From NCBI RefSeq assembly GCF_024611995.1, contig NZ_CP102509.1, forward strand, positions 1,550,001 to 1,614,000: 64,000 bases of DNA. The letters run 5' to 3'. The position numbers and the translations under genes were made by a program. Shown piece after piece: positions 19,117 to 27,598 of this stretch. The notes under the pieces are model-generated. The model was not told the origin of the DNA, did no database searches, and saw only the letters and a program-made list of their open reading frames with translations. This DNA comes from Streptomyces sp. NBC_00162. GTDB lineage: Bacteria; Actinomycetota; Actinomycetes; Streptomycetales; Streptomycetaceae. Numbering within the stretch: the first letter of the stretch is position 1; each line of letters starts with the position of its first letter.

Positions 19117-20112
19117 TCAGGTCGACTCGCGCTGGACGGCCGCGGCCGCCATCAGGTCGTGCCGCTCCGTGGCCTCCGACGGCTCCCGCACCGCGCGGTC
19201 CACCAGGGAGGCCAGGTGGTCACCGGTCGGCAGCTCGATCTGCACCGTGCTCAGCCGGGGCCGCAGCAGCCGTCCGATGAGCAGGTCGTCGGCGCCGATG
19301 ACGGCGACGTCCTCGGGGACGCGCAGTCCCTCGTCCTGCAGGGCCCGCATCAGCAGCATCGCGTACTCGTCGTTGTACGCGAAGGCCGCGTCCAGGCCGA
19401 GTCCTCGCCAGCGGGCCGCGAGCGCCGCGGCCGACTCCTCGGAATAGGCCATCGGAAGGGCCTCGATCTCCGCCCCGGCCCCCGCCGCAGCCCGCACCGC
19501 CGAGCGGGCACCGGTCAGACGGGGTACGGAGAACAGCCCCAGCCCGTCCTCCTCGGGCACGATCACGCCGATCCGGCGCCGGCCGCGCTCGACCAGGTGG
19601 GCGGCGGCCCGGGCGCCGACCTCCTCCTGGTTCATGACCAGCGCGTGCGCACCCGGCACGCTGACCGGGCCCATGGTGATCACCGCGCGGGCCCCGGCCC
19701 GCTTGAGGGTGGCGACGTTGTGCGCCGAAAGCGTGATCTCGCCCAGCGAGATCACCGCCACCGGGCGCAGCTCCGCCCAGGCGCGCGCGGCCTCGTCGCC
19801 GCTGAGGCCGAGACTCCCGTACTGGACCACGGTGTAGTCGAGCCGGCGCAGCGCCCACTGGAGCTCGTTGAGGAAGGTGCTGTACAGCGGCCCGATCGGC
19901 ACGTGCGAGGTGGGCAGCAGCACGATCCGGGTGTGTCCGGCGCGCAGGCTGCGGGCCGCCGCGTGCGGTACGTACCCGAGTTCCTCGGCGGCCTCGCGCA
20001 CCTTGCGGCGGGTCGGCTCGCTGATGCGCACGGCTTCCGCGTTGTTCAGGACGTACGAGACCGTCGCGCGCGACACGCCCGCGAGCCGGGCCACGTCGGC
20101 GCTGGTCGGCAC
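19117..20112 (-). CDS. LacI family transcriptional regulator
   Basis: 331 residues from GTG. The helix-turn-helix and hinge (TSADVARLAGVSRATVSYVL to LGYVPHAAARSL, residues 3-58) are followed by a periplasmic-binding-protein-like effector domain ending in VIGADDLLIGRLLRPRLSTV. It is divergent from the MFS transporter/hydrolase pair; a strong inverted repeat lies in the shared spacer. It most likely represses the transporter operon and relieves repression on binding a small ligand; the family usually senses sugars. Confidence 0.9.
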   Translation of the reverse strand: MPTSADVARLAGVSRATVSYVLNNAEAVRISEPTRRKVREAAEELGYVPHAAARSLRAGHTRIVLLPTSHVPIGPLYSTFLNELQWALRRLDYTVVQYGSLGLSGDEAARAWAELRPVAVISLGEITLSAHNVATLKRAGARAVITMGPVSVPGAHALVMNQEEVGARAAAHLVERGRRRIGVIVPEEDGLGLFSVPRLTGARSAVRAAAGAGAEIEALPMAYSEESAAALAARWRGLGLDAAFAYNDEYAMLLMRALQDEGLRVPEDVAVIGADDLLIGRLLRPRLSTVQIELPTGDHLASLVDRAVREPSEATERHDLMAAAAVQREST

Positions 20113-20264
20113 GGGGGCGGCGTGGGCGGCGCCGCGGGGGGCCCGGAGGCGGGTGCCGGTGCCGGCGGCTTCGGCGATTTCGATGACTGAGACATTGCCG
20201 TGGCATCTTTCCAGACCGGTTGGGGCCGGGGGCTAGCGGATGGCCGGAAACGAATGCTACACAG

Positions 20265-20295
20265 TGGTTACACGATTCATTGACACGTGTAACCA
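20265..20295. promoter_or_regulatory. LacI-type operator candidate overlapping a -35 element
   Basis: Perfect 10-bp arms TGGTTACACG and CGTGTAACCA separated by 11 bases, which include TTGACA (20280-20285), a consensus -35. The site lies between the divergent LacI and MFS genes, 153 bases from the LacI start. Occupancy would block the transporter promoter. Confidence 0.7.
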
Positions 20296-20447
20296 GGCGT
20301 CACATCCCCTTCACCGGGCGTGCCGCTTGACGTGTCCTGTCGTGTCGTCGCCCTGTCGCGCTCCGTCGCACCCCCGCCGTCGCGACAGGGCGGCGCGCCT
20401 CCTCCCCGCCCCACCCCTCATCCCTCGTACCAGCCCAGGAGGGCACC

Positions 20448-21763
20448 GTGGGCCTTTCCTCCCCTCCCCCGACACCGGCACCGGCACCGGCACCGGCACG
20501 GCCGCCGGCACCGCCACCGCCACCTCCGACGCGTCCGAGGCCGCCGACGCCGCCGGCACGTCCGGCCCGTCCCGCCCCGGACGCGGCCTGCTCCCGCTGC
20601 TGCTGGTCGGCAACAGCGCCATGTACGCGCTGTACGTCGGCGTGGCGGGCGTCCTGCTCGCGCTCCAGGTGGAAGACATCGATCCGGCGAACAAGGTGGC
20701 GAACTTCGGCCTGATCGCAGGGGTCTCGGCGATCTTCGCCACGGTGTTCAACCCCGTCGCCGGAGCCCTGTCCGACCGCACCGGACGGCGCAACCCCTGG
20801 ATCCTCGGCGGCGGACTCGCCGCCGTACCGGCGATGTTCCTGCTCGGCTTCGCCGACACGATCCTGCTGATCACGATCGCCTGGTGCCTCGGCCAGGCCG
20901 TCATGAACATCTACCAGGCCGCCATCACCTCCGTGGTGCCCGACCGGGTGCCGGTGAACGCGCGCGGCAAGGCCTCCGCGGCCGTCGGCCTGGGCCTGCC
21001 CTTCGGCTCCACGCTCGGCGCGCTGGTCGGCGCGGCCTTCTCCGAGGACTACCGCACCGGGTACCTCGTCTTCGGCGCACTCGTGGCGGGCTCCGCGGTC
21101 CTCTTCACCGCCTGCACCCGCGAGCAGCGGCTCCCGGCCCGCGCCCCGATGCCCGTCAAGGCCCAGCTCGCCGCCTTCGTGGGCGCGCTGCGCGACCACG
21201 ACTTCCGGTGGGCCTTCATCGGGCGCGCGCTGCTCGTCCTCGGATACTTCGCGGTGAGCGGCTACCAGCTCTACATCCTCCAGGACCACACGGTGCTGCC
21301 CGAGGGCATGGCGCCGGAGGCCGCGGTGGCGGTGCTGATGCCGCTGACCAGTGTGGCGATGGTCGTCTCCACGGTCCTCGGCGGCTACCTCTCCGACCGG
21401 TTCGACCGCCGCAAGCTCTTCGTGGGCGCCTCCGCGCTGCTGTCGGCGGTGGCGCTGGTGATCCCGGCCGTGTCGACCAGCTGGACCGCGATGCTGGCCT
21501 TCTCGGTCGTCAACGGGCTCGCGTTCGGCTGCTACATGGCCGTGGACACCGCGCTCGTGACGATGGTGCTTCCCAAGGCCGAGGACGCGGCCCGCGACAT
21601 GGGCGTGCTCAACATCGCCAACGCCGGTCCGCAGATCGTCGCGCCGTTCATCGCCTCGGTCATCGTCTCGCTCAGCGGCGGGTACACCGCCCTGTTCGTC
21701 GTCGCGGCCGTACTGGCGGTGGCGGGCGCCCTGGCCGTGAAGCCGATCCGCAGCGTGCGCTGA
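20448..21763 (+). CDS. MFS transporter (12 TM), N-terminus probably frameshifted
   Basis: The transporter frame holds the MFS loop signatures GALSDRTGRRNPW and GGYLSDRFDRRKLF and twelve hydrophobic segments from about residue 50 on. A perfect AGGAGGG precedes a GTG at 20448, but that GTG reads in another frame than the transporter body. One extra C in the runs at 20461-20470 would join them and give an N-terminus rich in Thr-Gly repeats encoded by a GGCACC hexamer array. Without repair the only in-frame starts lie far upstream and lack a ribosome site. It is followed by an alpha/beta hydrolase gene after 82 bases, presumably in the same operon. Confidence 0.8.
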
Positions 21764-21845
21764 CCTCTGCGCGCCCTCCCGTTCGCCTCCTCCCGTTCAC
21801 CTCGTTCCATGCACCTCGTTCCATTCACCTCAGAAAGGCACCACC

Positions 21846-22541
21846 TTGCTGCTGCACACCCAGAGCTGGGGCGAGGGCGACCGCATCGCCCTCCTGATCC
21901 ACGGGATCATGGCCGACCACCGGACCTGGCGCCGGGTCGGTCCCGCCCTCGCCGACCGCGGATACCGCGTCATCGCCGTGGACCTGCGCGGCCACGGGGC
22001 CAGCGGCCGCGGCGAGTACAGCCCGCAGCTCTACGCGGACGACGTGGTCGAGACCCTCCCGGCCGGCGCCGAACTCGCCATCGGCCACTCCCTGGGCGGC
22101 CTGACCCTGTCGCTCGCGGTGGACCGGCTGAGGCCGCGGCGCGCCGTGTTCTCCGACCCGGCGTGGTACCTCGCCGCTCCGGTGGAGGGCTTCGGGCCGG
22201 AGATGCTCGCGCAGTTCAAGTCGGCGCCCAAGGAGCAGATCCGGGCGATGAACCCGCGCTGGGAGGAGGCCGATGTGGACATCGAGCGGGAGACGCTGGC
22301 GGTGTGGGACGAGGCCACCGCACTGAGCCTCGGCCCGCTGATGGGAGCCGACCTGATGCCGGCGGCGCCGGTGGTCCCCTCGCTCGTACAGCTCGCCGAC
22401 CCGAGCACCCTGATCTCGGAGGAGCGCGCGGCGATCCTCAAGAGCCGTGGTTTCGAGGTGCGTTCGGTCGCCGGGGCCGGACACACCATCCACCGCGACG
22501 ACTTCGACGGGTTCATGGCGTCTCTGGAGGGCTGGATCTAG
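21846..22541 (+). CDS. Alpha/beta hydrolase
   Basis: 231 residues from a TTG start preceded by AGAAAGG. Signatures: oxyanion HGIMADHRTW, VDLRGHGASG, nucleophile elbow GHSLGG (Ser at about residue 81), and the catalytic His in GAGHTIHRDD near the C-terminus. No secretion signal. It follows the MFS transporter, so it probably hydrolyses the imported compound, such as an ester or lactone; no better substrate clue is present. Confidence 0.85.
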   Translation: MLLHTQSWGEGDRIALLIHGIMADHRTWRRVGPALADRGYRVIAVDLRGHGASGRGEYSPQLYADDVVETLPAGAELAIGHSLGGLTLSLAVDRLRPRRAVFSDPAWYLAAPVEGFGPEMLAQFKSAPKEQIRAMNPRWEEADVDIERETLAVWDEATALSLGPLMGADLMPAAPVVPSLVQLADPSTLISEERAAILKSRGFEVRSVAGAGHTIHRDDFDGFMASLEGWI

Positions 22542-22547
22542 TCACCC

Positions 22548-22598
22548 CGACCACTCCCCACTACCGTCTTCCTACCGATCGGTAATGGGGAGTGGTCG
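22548..22598. promoter_or_regulatory. Stem-loop with nested palindrome over the amidase ribosome site
   Basis: Perfect 13-bp arms (CGACCACTCCCCA at 22548-22560, its complement at 22586-22598) enclose a 25-base loop containing the 12-bp palindrome TACCGATCGGTA (22573-22584), which looks like a TetR-type operator. The right arm contains the GGGGAG that serves as the amidase Shine-Dalgarno. The structure could end hydrolase transcription, mask translation of the amidase, or both. Confidence 0.65.
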
Positions 22599-22600
22599 CG

Positions 22601-24073
22601 GTGTCCGATACTTCAGCGTCAACAGTCCCGGCGGCCGGCCCGGTCGCCCGCAGCTCAAGCTCAGGCACAGGCTCCGCAGGCGGGCCCTCGGGCCTGGTGG
22701 AGATGGCGGTGGCGCTCGCCGAAGGCAGCGTCTCCGCACGGCAGTTGACCGAGCGCGCGCTGGACCGGATCGCGGACGCCCAGCCGGCGCTCAACGCCTT
22801 CCGGACCGTACGCGCCGAGGCCGCCCTCCTGGAGGCGGACGCGGCGGACCGGCGGCTGGCCGCGGGCGAGCGGCTGCCGCTGCTCGGCGTCCCGCTCGCC
22901 GTCAAGGACGACATGGACGTGGCCGGCGAGCCGACTTCCTTCGGCTGCGGCGGGAACTTCCCCGCGAAGACCACCGACAGCGAGGCGGTACGCAGGCTGC
23001 GCGCGGCCGGAGCCGTGATCGTCGGCAAGACCCAGACGCCGGAGCTGGGCCAGTGGCCCTTCACCGAGGGCGAGGCCTTCGGCGAGACCCGCAATCCGTG
23101 GAACACCGCCTACACGCCCGGCGGTTCCTCGGGCGGCTCGGCGGCGGCGGTGGCGGCGGGGCTGGTCCCGGCGGCGCTCGGGTCCGACGGCGCGGGCTCG
23201 GTACGGATCCCCGCCGCCTGGACGCACCTGATCGGCGTGAAGCCGCAGCGCGGACGCATCTCCACCTGGCCGGAGCCGGAGTCCTTCCACGGGCTCACCG
23301 TCAACGGCGTACTGGCCCGTACGGTCGCCGACGCGGCGCTGCTGCTGGACGCGGCGAGCGGCCCGCACCCGGAGGACCTGCACCGCCCGGCCCGCATCTC
23401 GGCCGTCGAGGCGGCCCATCGCACCCCGCGCCGGCTGCGCATCGCCCTCTCCTTCGCGATGCCTTTCACGGCGACGCCCAAGTCCCTTGATCCGGAGGTC
23501 CGTTCGGCGGTGGAGCGGCTGGCCGGGCGGCTGGAGTCGCTGGGCCACGAGGTGGTCCCCGAGGATCCCCGGTACGGACCGATCGGCCTGACCTTCGTCC
23601 CCCGTGCGACCAGCGGCGTCCGGGACTGGGCGTCGCGGGTGCCGGATCCCGGGCTGCTGGACCCCCGTACGCACGAGGCCGTACGGTCGGGCCGGATCCT
23701 GGGCGGCCTGCCCCTGCGGGTGTCCCGACGGGCGGAGGCGGTACTGGCCCGGCGGGTCGGGGAGATCTTCGGCCGCTTCGACGTGGTCCTGACCCCGACG
23801 ACGGCCACCCCGCCCCTGCGGATCGGAGCACTGGCCGGCCTGGGGGCGATGGCCACGGACCGGGCGATGATCGCTGCCTGCCCGTACGCCTGGACGTGGA
23901 ACGTCCTGGGCTGGCCGGGGGTCAACATCCCTGCGGGCTTCACGGAAGACGGCCTGCCGCTGGGGGCGCAGCTACTGGGCCCGGCGGACTCCGAACCGAC
24001 CCTGCTCGGGCTCGCGGCGCAGGTGGAGTCGGCGGAGGGGTGGGCCGAGAGGCGCCCTCAGCCCTGCTCCTGA
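22601..24073 (+). CDS. Amidase signature family enzyme
   Basis: 490 residues from GTG with GGGGAG 8 bases upstream (a GTG at 22592 is possible). The Ser-cisSer-Lys triad is visible: Lys in LAVKDDMDVAGEP, cis-Ser in TPGGSSGGSAAAVAAGL, nucleophile Ser in SDGAGSVRIPAAW. The family hydrolyses amides and includes GatA; absence of gatB/gatC neighbours and the sequence argue for a stand-alone amidase. Its end overlaps the convergent RidA gene by 16 bases. Confidence 0.9.
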   Translation: MSDTSASTVPAAGPVARSSSSGTGSAGGPSGLVEMAVALAEGSVSARQLTERALDRIADAQPALNAFRTVRAEAALLEADAADRRLAAGERLPLLGVPLAVKDDMDVAGEPTSFGCGGNFPAKTTDSEAVRRLRAAGAVIVGKTQTPELGQWPFTEGEAFGETRNPWNTAYTPGGSSGGSAAAVAAGLVPAALGSDGAGSVRIPAAWTHLIGVKPQRGRISTWPEPESFHGLTVNGVLARTVADAALLLDAASGPHPEDLHRPARISAVEAAHRTPRRLRIALSFAMPFTATPKSLDPEVRSAVERLAGRLESLGHEVVPEDPRYGPIGLTFVPRATSGVRDWASRVPDPGLLDPRTHEAVRSGRILGGLPLRVSRRAEAVLARRVGEIFGRFDVVLTPTTATPPLRIGALAGLGAMATDRAMIAACPYAWTWNVLGWPGVNIPAGFTEDGLPLGAQLLGPADSEPTLLGLAAQVESAEGWAERRPQPCS

Positions 24074-24462
24074 CCCGTCACCGCGTCGATCTCCACCTCG
24101 ACGAGCCAGTCGGGTTCGATGAACCGGGAAACCTCCATGAACGTGCACGCAGGCCGAGTGGAGGCGAACCGCTCCCCGTGCGCCCGCGCGGCCTCCTTCC
24201 ACCGCGTCACGTCGGTCAGCATGACGCGGGTCCGCACCACGTCCTCGATGGATGCCCCTGCCTCCCGCAGTGCCGTCTCGGCGATGTCCAGGCACCGCAC
24301 TGTCTGCGCATAGACGTCGCCGGGCCCGACGGTGGCCCCGTCATCCCCGATCGGAGCCGTTCCCGCAACGGCGACGTACTGCCCTGCCCGCACCGCACGG
24401 GAAAACCCGACCTGCGGCTCCAACGGCGACCCTGAACTGACGATCTGACGCACATCTCCCAT
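24058..24462 (-). CDS. RidA/YjgF family protein
   Basis: 134 residues, the normal length. GFSRAVRAGQYVAVAGTAPI opens the fold and RTRVMLTDVTRWKEAARAHGERF carries the conserved Arg (RTRVM) that binds the substrate carboxylate; the CTFMEVSRFIEPDWLVEVEI end includes the active-site Glu region. RidA proteins deaminate reactive enamine/imine intermediates. The gene is divergent from an O-methyltransferase; two palindromes lie between. Confidence 0.9.
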   Translation of the reverse strand: MGDVRQIVSSGSPLEPQVGFSRAVRAGQYVAVAGTAPIGDDGATVGPGDVYAQTVRCLDIAETALREAGASIEDVVRTRVMLTDVTRWKEAARAHGERFASTRPACTFMEVSRFIEPDWLVEVEIDAVTGQEQG

Positions 24463-24482
24463 CTCGCCATGGTGCCAGAGCT

Positions 24483-24499
24483 TTCAACGGACTGTTGAA
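24483..24499. promoter_or_regulatory. Palindromic operator candidate upstream of RidA gene
   Basis: TTCAAC and GTTGAA arms around a 5-bp spacer, 21 bases upstream of the RidA start. Probable binding site of a dimeric repressor; family unknown. Confidence 0.45.
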
Positions 24500-24517
24500 G
24501 AAAGCCGATCTGATGTA

Positions 24518-24534
24518 AGTTCCCTTTGGGAACT
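24518..24534. promoter_or_regulatory. Palindromic operator candidate upstream of O-methyltransferase
   Basis: AGTTCCC and GGGAACT form perfect 7-bp arms with a 3-bp spacer, 24 bases before the methyltransferase start. This compact form suits a MarR/HxlR-type regulator. No such gene is adjacent, so the regulator would act from elsewhere. Confidence 0.5.
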
Positions 24535-24557
24535 CATTGGAGCGAGAGGGGATGCCA

Positions 24558-25220
24558 ATGGCTCAGCAGACCTGGACGGCCGTCGACGCATACTTCGACG
24601 GGCTGTTGGTCGAGGAGGACGAGGCCCTGACGGGCGCCGCGGCCGACAGCGAGGCGGCGGGGCTGCCGGCCCATCAGGTCGCTCCGAACCAGGGGAAGCT
24701 GCTCCATCTCCTCGCCCGGATCCGCGGGGCCCGCAGGATCCTGGAGATCGGCACCCTGGGGGGATACAGCACCATCTGGCTCGCCCGGGCCCTGCCTGAA
24801 GGCGGGCAGTTGGTCACGTTGGAAGTCGACGAGCGGTGCGCGGAGATCGCCGCCGCGAACATCGCCCGCGCCGGGTTGCAGGACAGCGTCGACATCCGTC
24901 ACGGCAGGGCCATCGACCTCCTCCCGCAGCTCGCGGGCACCGCGCCGTTCGACCTGGTCTTCATAGACGCCGACAAGCCGTCCAATCCCGAGTACCTCGA
25001 GTGGGCGCTCAAGCTCACGCGGCCCGGCAGCGTCATCATCGGTGACAACGTCGTCCGCGACGGCGCCGTGGTCGACGCGACCAGCTCCGACCCCCGCGTG
25101 CAGGGCGTCCGCCGCTTCACCGAGCTGATCGCGGAGCACCCCCGGCTGACGGCCACCGCCCTGCAAACCGTCGGCAGCAAGGGCTACGACGGCCTCGTCA
25201 TGGCCCTCGTCACGCAATGA
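24558..25220 (+). CDS. Class I O-methyltransferase (methyltransferase 3/COMT-like)
   Basis: 220 residues. GAGGGG sits 6 bases before the ATG at 24558 (an ATG at 24552 is also possible). The SAM-binding ILEIGTLGGYSTIWLARALP, the metal-binding DLVFIDADKPSNPEYLEWAL and the IIGDNVVRDGAV segments define the cation-dependent caffeoyl-CoA type family. It methylates a hydroxyl of a catechol-like acceptor. The physiological acceptor is unknown. Confidence 0.9.
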   Translation: MAQQTWTAVDAYFDGLLVEEDEALTGAAADSEAAGLPAHQVAPNQGKLLHLLARIRGARRILEIGTLGGYSTIWLARALPEGGQLVTLEVDERCAEIAAANIARAGLQDSVDIRHGRAIDLLPQLAGTAPFDLVFIDADKPSNPEYLEWALKLTRPGSVIIGDNVVRDGAVVDATSSDPRVQGVRRFTELIAEHPRLTATALQTVGSKGYDGLVMALVTQ

Positions 25221-25280
25221 CCGCACCACTCGGGTCCCTGCTGCCGGGCAAGCGGATCCCGACCCGCTAACCTCACCCGG

Positions 25281-25739
25281 ATGACGGCTATTTCCCCCCA
25301 CGGCAACCACCACACCGACCAGCCCGGCCGCGACGGAGCCACCACCGAGGCCGATCCGCGCGCCATCGGGCCGGTGCGGACCTCCTACGCCCCGGACCCC
25401 GACGGGGATCCCGACCCCGGTGAAATCGTCTGGACCTGGGTCCCCTTCGAGGAGAACGACGGCCGCGGCAAGGACCGCCCGGTGCTGGTCGTGGCCCGGG
25501 AACCGGGCGGGCCGACGCTGCTCGCCGTACAGCTGTCCAGCAAGCGGCACGACCAGGACCGGGAGTGGGTGCCCATCGGCACCGGTCCGTGGGACAGCGC
25601 GGGGCGGGAGTCATGGGTGGACGTCGACCGGGTGCTGCGGGTGCACGAGGCGGGGATGCGGCGCGAGGCCTGCGCGCTGGACCGGGGACGCTTCCAACTG
25701 GTGGTCGACCGGCTGCGCGAGCGCTACGGCTGGCGGTAG
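25281..25739 (+). CDS. PemK/MazF-like toxin-family protein
   Basis: 152 residues. After about 35 disordered, Asp/Pro-rich residues comes the MazF-like barrel: GEIVWTWVPFEENDGRGKDRPVLVV, LLAVQLSSKRHDQDREWVPI, then SWVDVDRVLRVHE. MazF toxins are mRNA-cleaving RNases. No antitoxin-sized gene lies next to it, and the long N-terminus is unusual; a non-toxic domesticated member is possible. Confidence 0.75.
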   Translation: MTAISPHGNHHTDQPGRDGATTEADPRAIGPVRTSYAPDPDGDPDPGEIVWTWVPFEENDGRGKDRPVLVVAREPGGPTLLAVQLSSKRHDQDREWVPIGTGPWDSAGRESWVDVDRVLRVHEAGMRREACALDRGRFQLVVDRLRERYGWR

Positions 25740-25843
25740 CCGCCCGGGGGTCCCACCCGCCCGGGGATCCCACCCGCCCGGCTCCTTCGCCGCGACGCCC
25801 TCTAGCCTGGGCCGCGTACGTGATCAAGGGGAGCGGGAAAACA

Positions 25844-27598
25844 GTGCGCATGGAACGACACCGGGTGGACGAGGCCGCGTTGTCGGCGGCCCGTGAGGAC
25901 TTCGCCAACCGGATCGGCGGGCAGGTCCACTCCATGGCGAAGGCCGGTCCGGTGACCGGCCACGAATGGTGGCTGATCGCGAAGGAGTTCCTCGACTACC
26001 TGGGCGCGCTCTCCGTCGAGAACCCCGACCTCGACACCCCGGAGGCGAAGGCGGCCCTCGGCGACGCCGCCGAGGCCGCCGCCGGAGCCGTGGCGTACGC
26101 CGCGTACTACCCGCACAACCCCTTCGACGTCTTCCTCACCTACGCGGACTTCGGCCTGCGTTACGACCCCGAGGCGGACGGCAGCCCGGAGCCCGTCGGC
26201 GCGGACCGCTGGATCGAGGCCTTCTGTCTCGCGGTTCTCGTCGGCAAGACCGAACACCACGGCGAGGCCTTCCACTTCGCCCGCCCGGCGCCTCAGCCGG
26301 GAAGTCCTTCGGCCGAGTTGATCAATGGTCTGCTCGCCTGCGTGAGCGGTGACATCGGGAAGGAATACCAGAGGGTCCCGCCGTCCCGCGAGGAGAAGCT
26401 CGCCGCGCTCGACGCCGCGCTCGCCCGGATCGGCAGTCGGCAGGCCGGGAGCGGGGAGGACCTCGCGGGCCACCCGCACAGCGCCGGACTCCGCGCGCTG
26501 CGCGCCCTGACCCGTGGCGACCGGGAGGCGTTCCGCGGCGAGTTGGCCGCGCTGCTGCTCCCGTACGCCTCCCTGGACGGAGGCCCCGCCGCCGCGCCCC
26601 GCACCCTGCTCCCCCTCCTGCCCCTGGCACTGACCGCGCTCGCCCGTCGCCTCGAGGGCTGGCAGCCCCCCATCGACACCGGCTACCTGCCGCGGGCGCT
26701 GGTCACCGGATTCGAGACCGCGGGACCGCGGGTGGCGGCGTACGGCCGGGCCCGCCGGCCGGATGCGGTCGCCGCGCTGGCCGCCGGTCCGCTGACGGTC
26801 GAGCGGCCCGCGCGCCCGCGGCCCGTCGACCCCGAGGCGGAGGCGCTGGTCGAGCAGTACGCCCGGGAGGCCATCACCCCGGCGCCGGGGGAAGCCTCCG
26901 CGGTCTGGAATCTGGCGCAGGCCGTCGGCTACCAGAAGCTCCTGTTCAAGGCACGCGCCGCGCAGTCCGCGGACGCCACGGACGCGCAGTGGGAGGGCCT
27001 TCGCCTCGCGGCCCGGCTGAGCTCCACGATCTTCCGTGCGGCACTCGCCGAGCCCGGCACCGAGGTCGAGGTGACGGTCGACGGGCAGCGGCTCGCGGTC
27101 CCGGCCGACCGGAGTGTGGAGACGGGCCCCGGGCCGTGGCACGAGGGGGTGATCCTCGCCCTGATCACAGGCCGCCGCGAGGATCTCGCCCCGTTCGTCC
27201 TCACCGGTCCCGCGTTCCACCAGGAGGACCGTTCCGCCTACGCCTCCTACCGCCGGGCCCTGCACGCCTACCTGCTCGCCGACGATCCCGAGCCCGCCAC
27301 CGGCCAGGCGCTGGCCGACGCCGTGAAGGCCAGGGATTGGGGCTTCCCCGAGCCGCCGGTCGTCCTCCTGTCGCAGTTGGTCGAGGGGGACGAGGAGAGC
27401 TTCAACCTGGCCCTGCTGGACGCCCTCGAAGCCCATCGCGACCACTACCTCGTCGGGGACCGCGCCGAGCGCCCCGACACGGCGGTCGCCCTCGACGTCC
27501 TGGCGCTGGCCTGCCACGCCCGCCGCCGGGGCTGGAACATCAAGGTCTCGTCCGCCTACCTGCCGCCGCGCCTGCTCGAGGCCGCCGAACCGATCTAG
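25844..27598 (+). CDS. Imm49-like immunity family protein
   Basis: 584 residues from GTG (ATG at 25850 is the alternative). The N-terminal 290 residues (for example MAKAGPVTGHEWWLIAKEFL and AYYPHNPFDVFLTYADFGL) match the actinobacterial Imm49 family, predicted immunity proteins of polymorphic toxins. The second half seems to be a related helical repeat. No signal peptide or TM. No polymorphic toxin gene with secretion modules lies nearby, so it would be an orphan. Its stop overlaps the convergent TIGR02452 stop (CTAG at 27595-27598). Confidence 0.75.
   Translation: MRMERHRVDEAALSAAREDFANRIGGQVHSMAKAGPVTGHEWWLIAKEFLDYLGALSVENPDLDTPEAKAALGDAAEAAAGAVAYAAYYPHNPFDVFLTYADFGLRYDPEADGSPEPVGADRWIEAFCLAVLVGKTEHHGEAFHFARPAPQPGSPSAELINGLLACVSGDIGKEYQRVPPSREEKLAALDAALARIGSRQAGSGEDLAGHPHSAGLRALRALTRGDREAFRGELAALLLPYASLDGGPAAAPRTLLPLLPLALTALARRLEGWQPPIDTGYLPRALVTGFETAGPRVAAYGRARRPDAVAALAAGPLTVERPARPRPVDPEAEALVEQYAREAITPAPGEASAVWNLAQAVGYQKLLFKARAAQSADATDAQWEGLRLAARLSSTIFRAALAEPGTEVEVTVDGQRLAVPADRSVETGPGPWHEGVILALITGRREDLAPFVLTGPAFHQEDRSAYASYRRALHAYLLADDPEPATGQALADAVKARDWGFPEPPVVLLSQLVEGDEESFNLALLDALEAHRDHYLVGDRAERPDTAVALDVLALACHARRRGWNIKVSSAYLPPRLLEAAEPI

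Noticed and set aside
20466..20510. GGCACC hexamer array
   Set aside because: Low-complexity coding repeat in the likely MFS N-terminus (Thr-Gly repeats), not a CRISPR or regulatory array.
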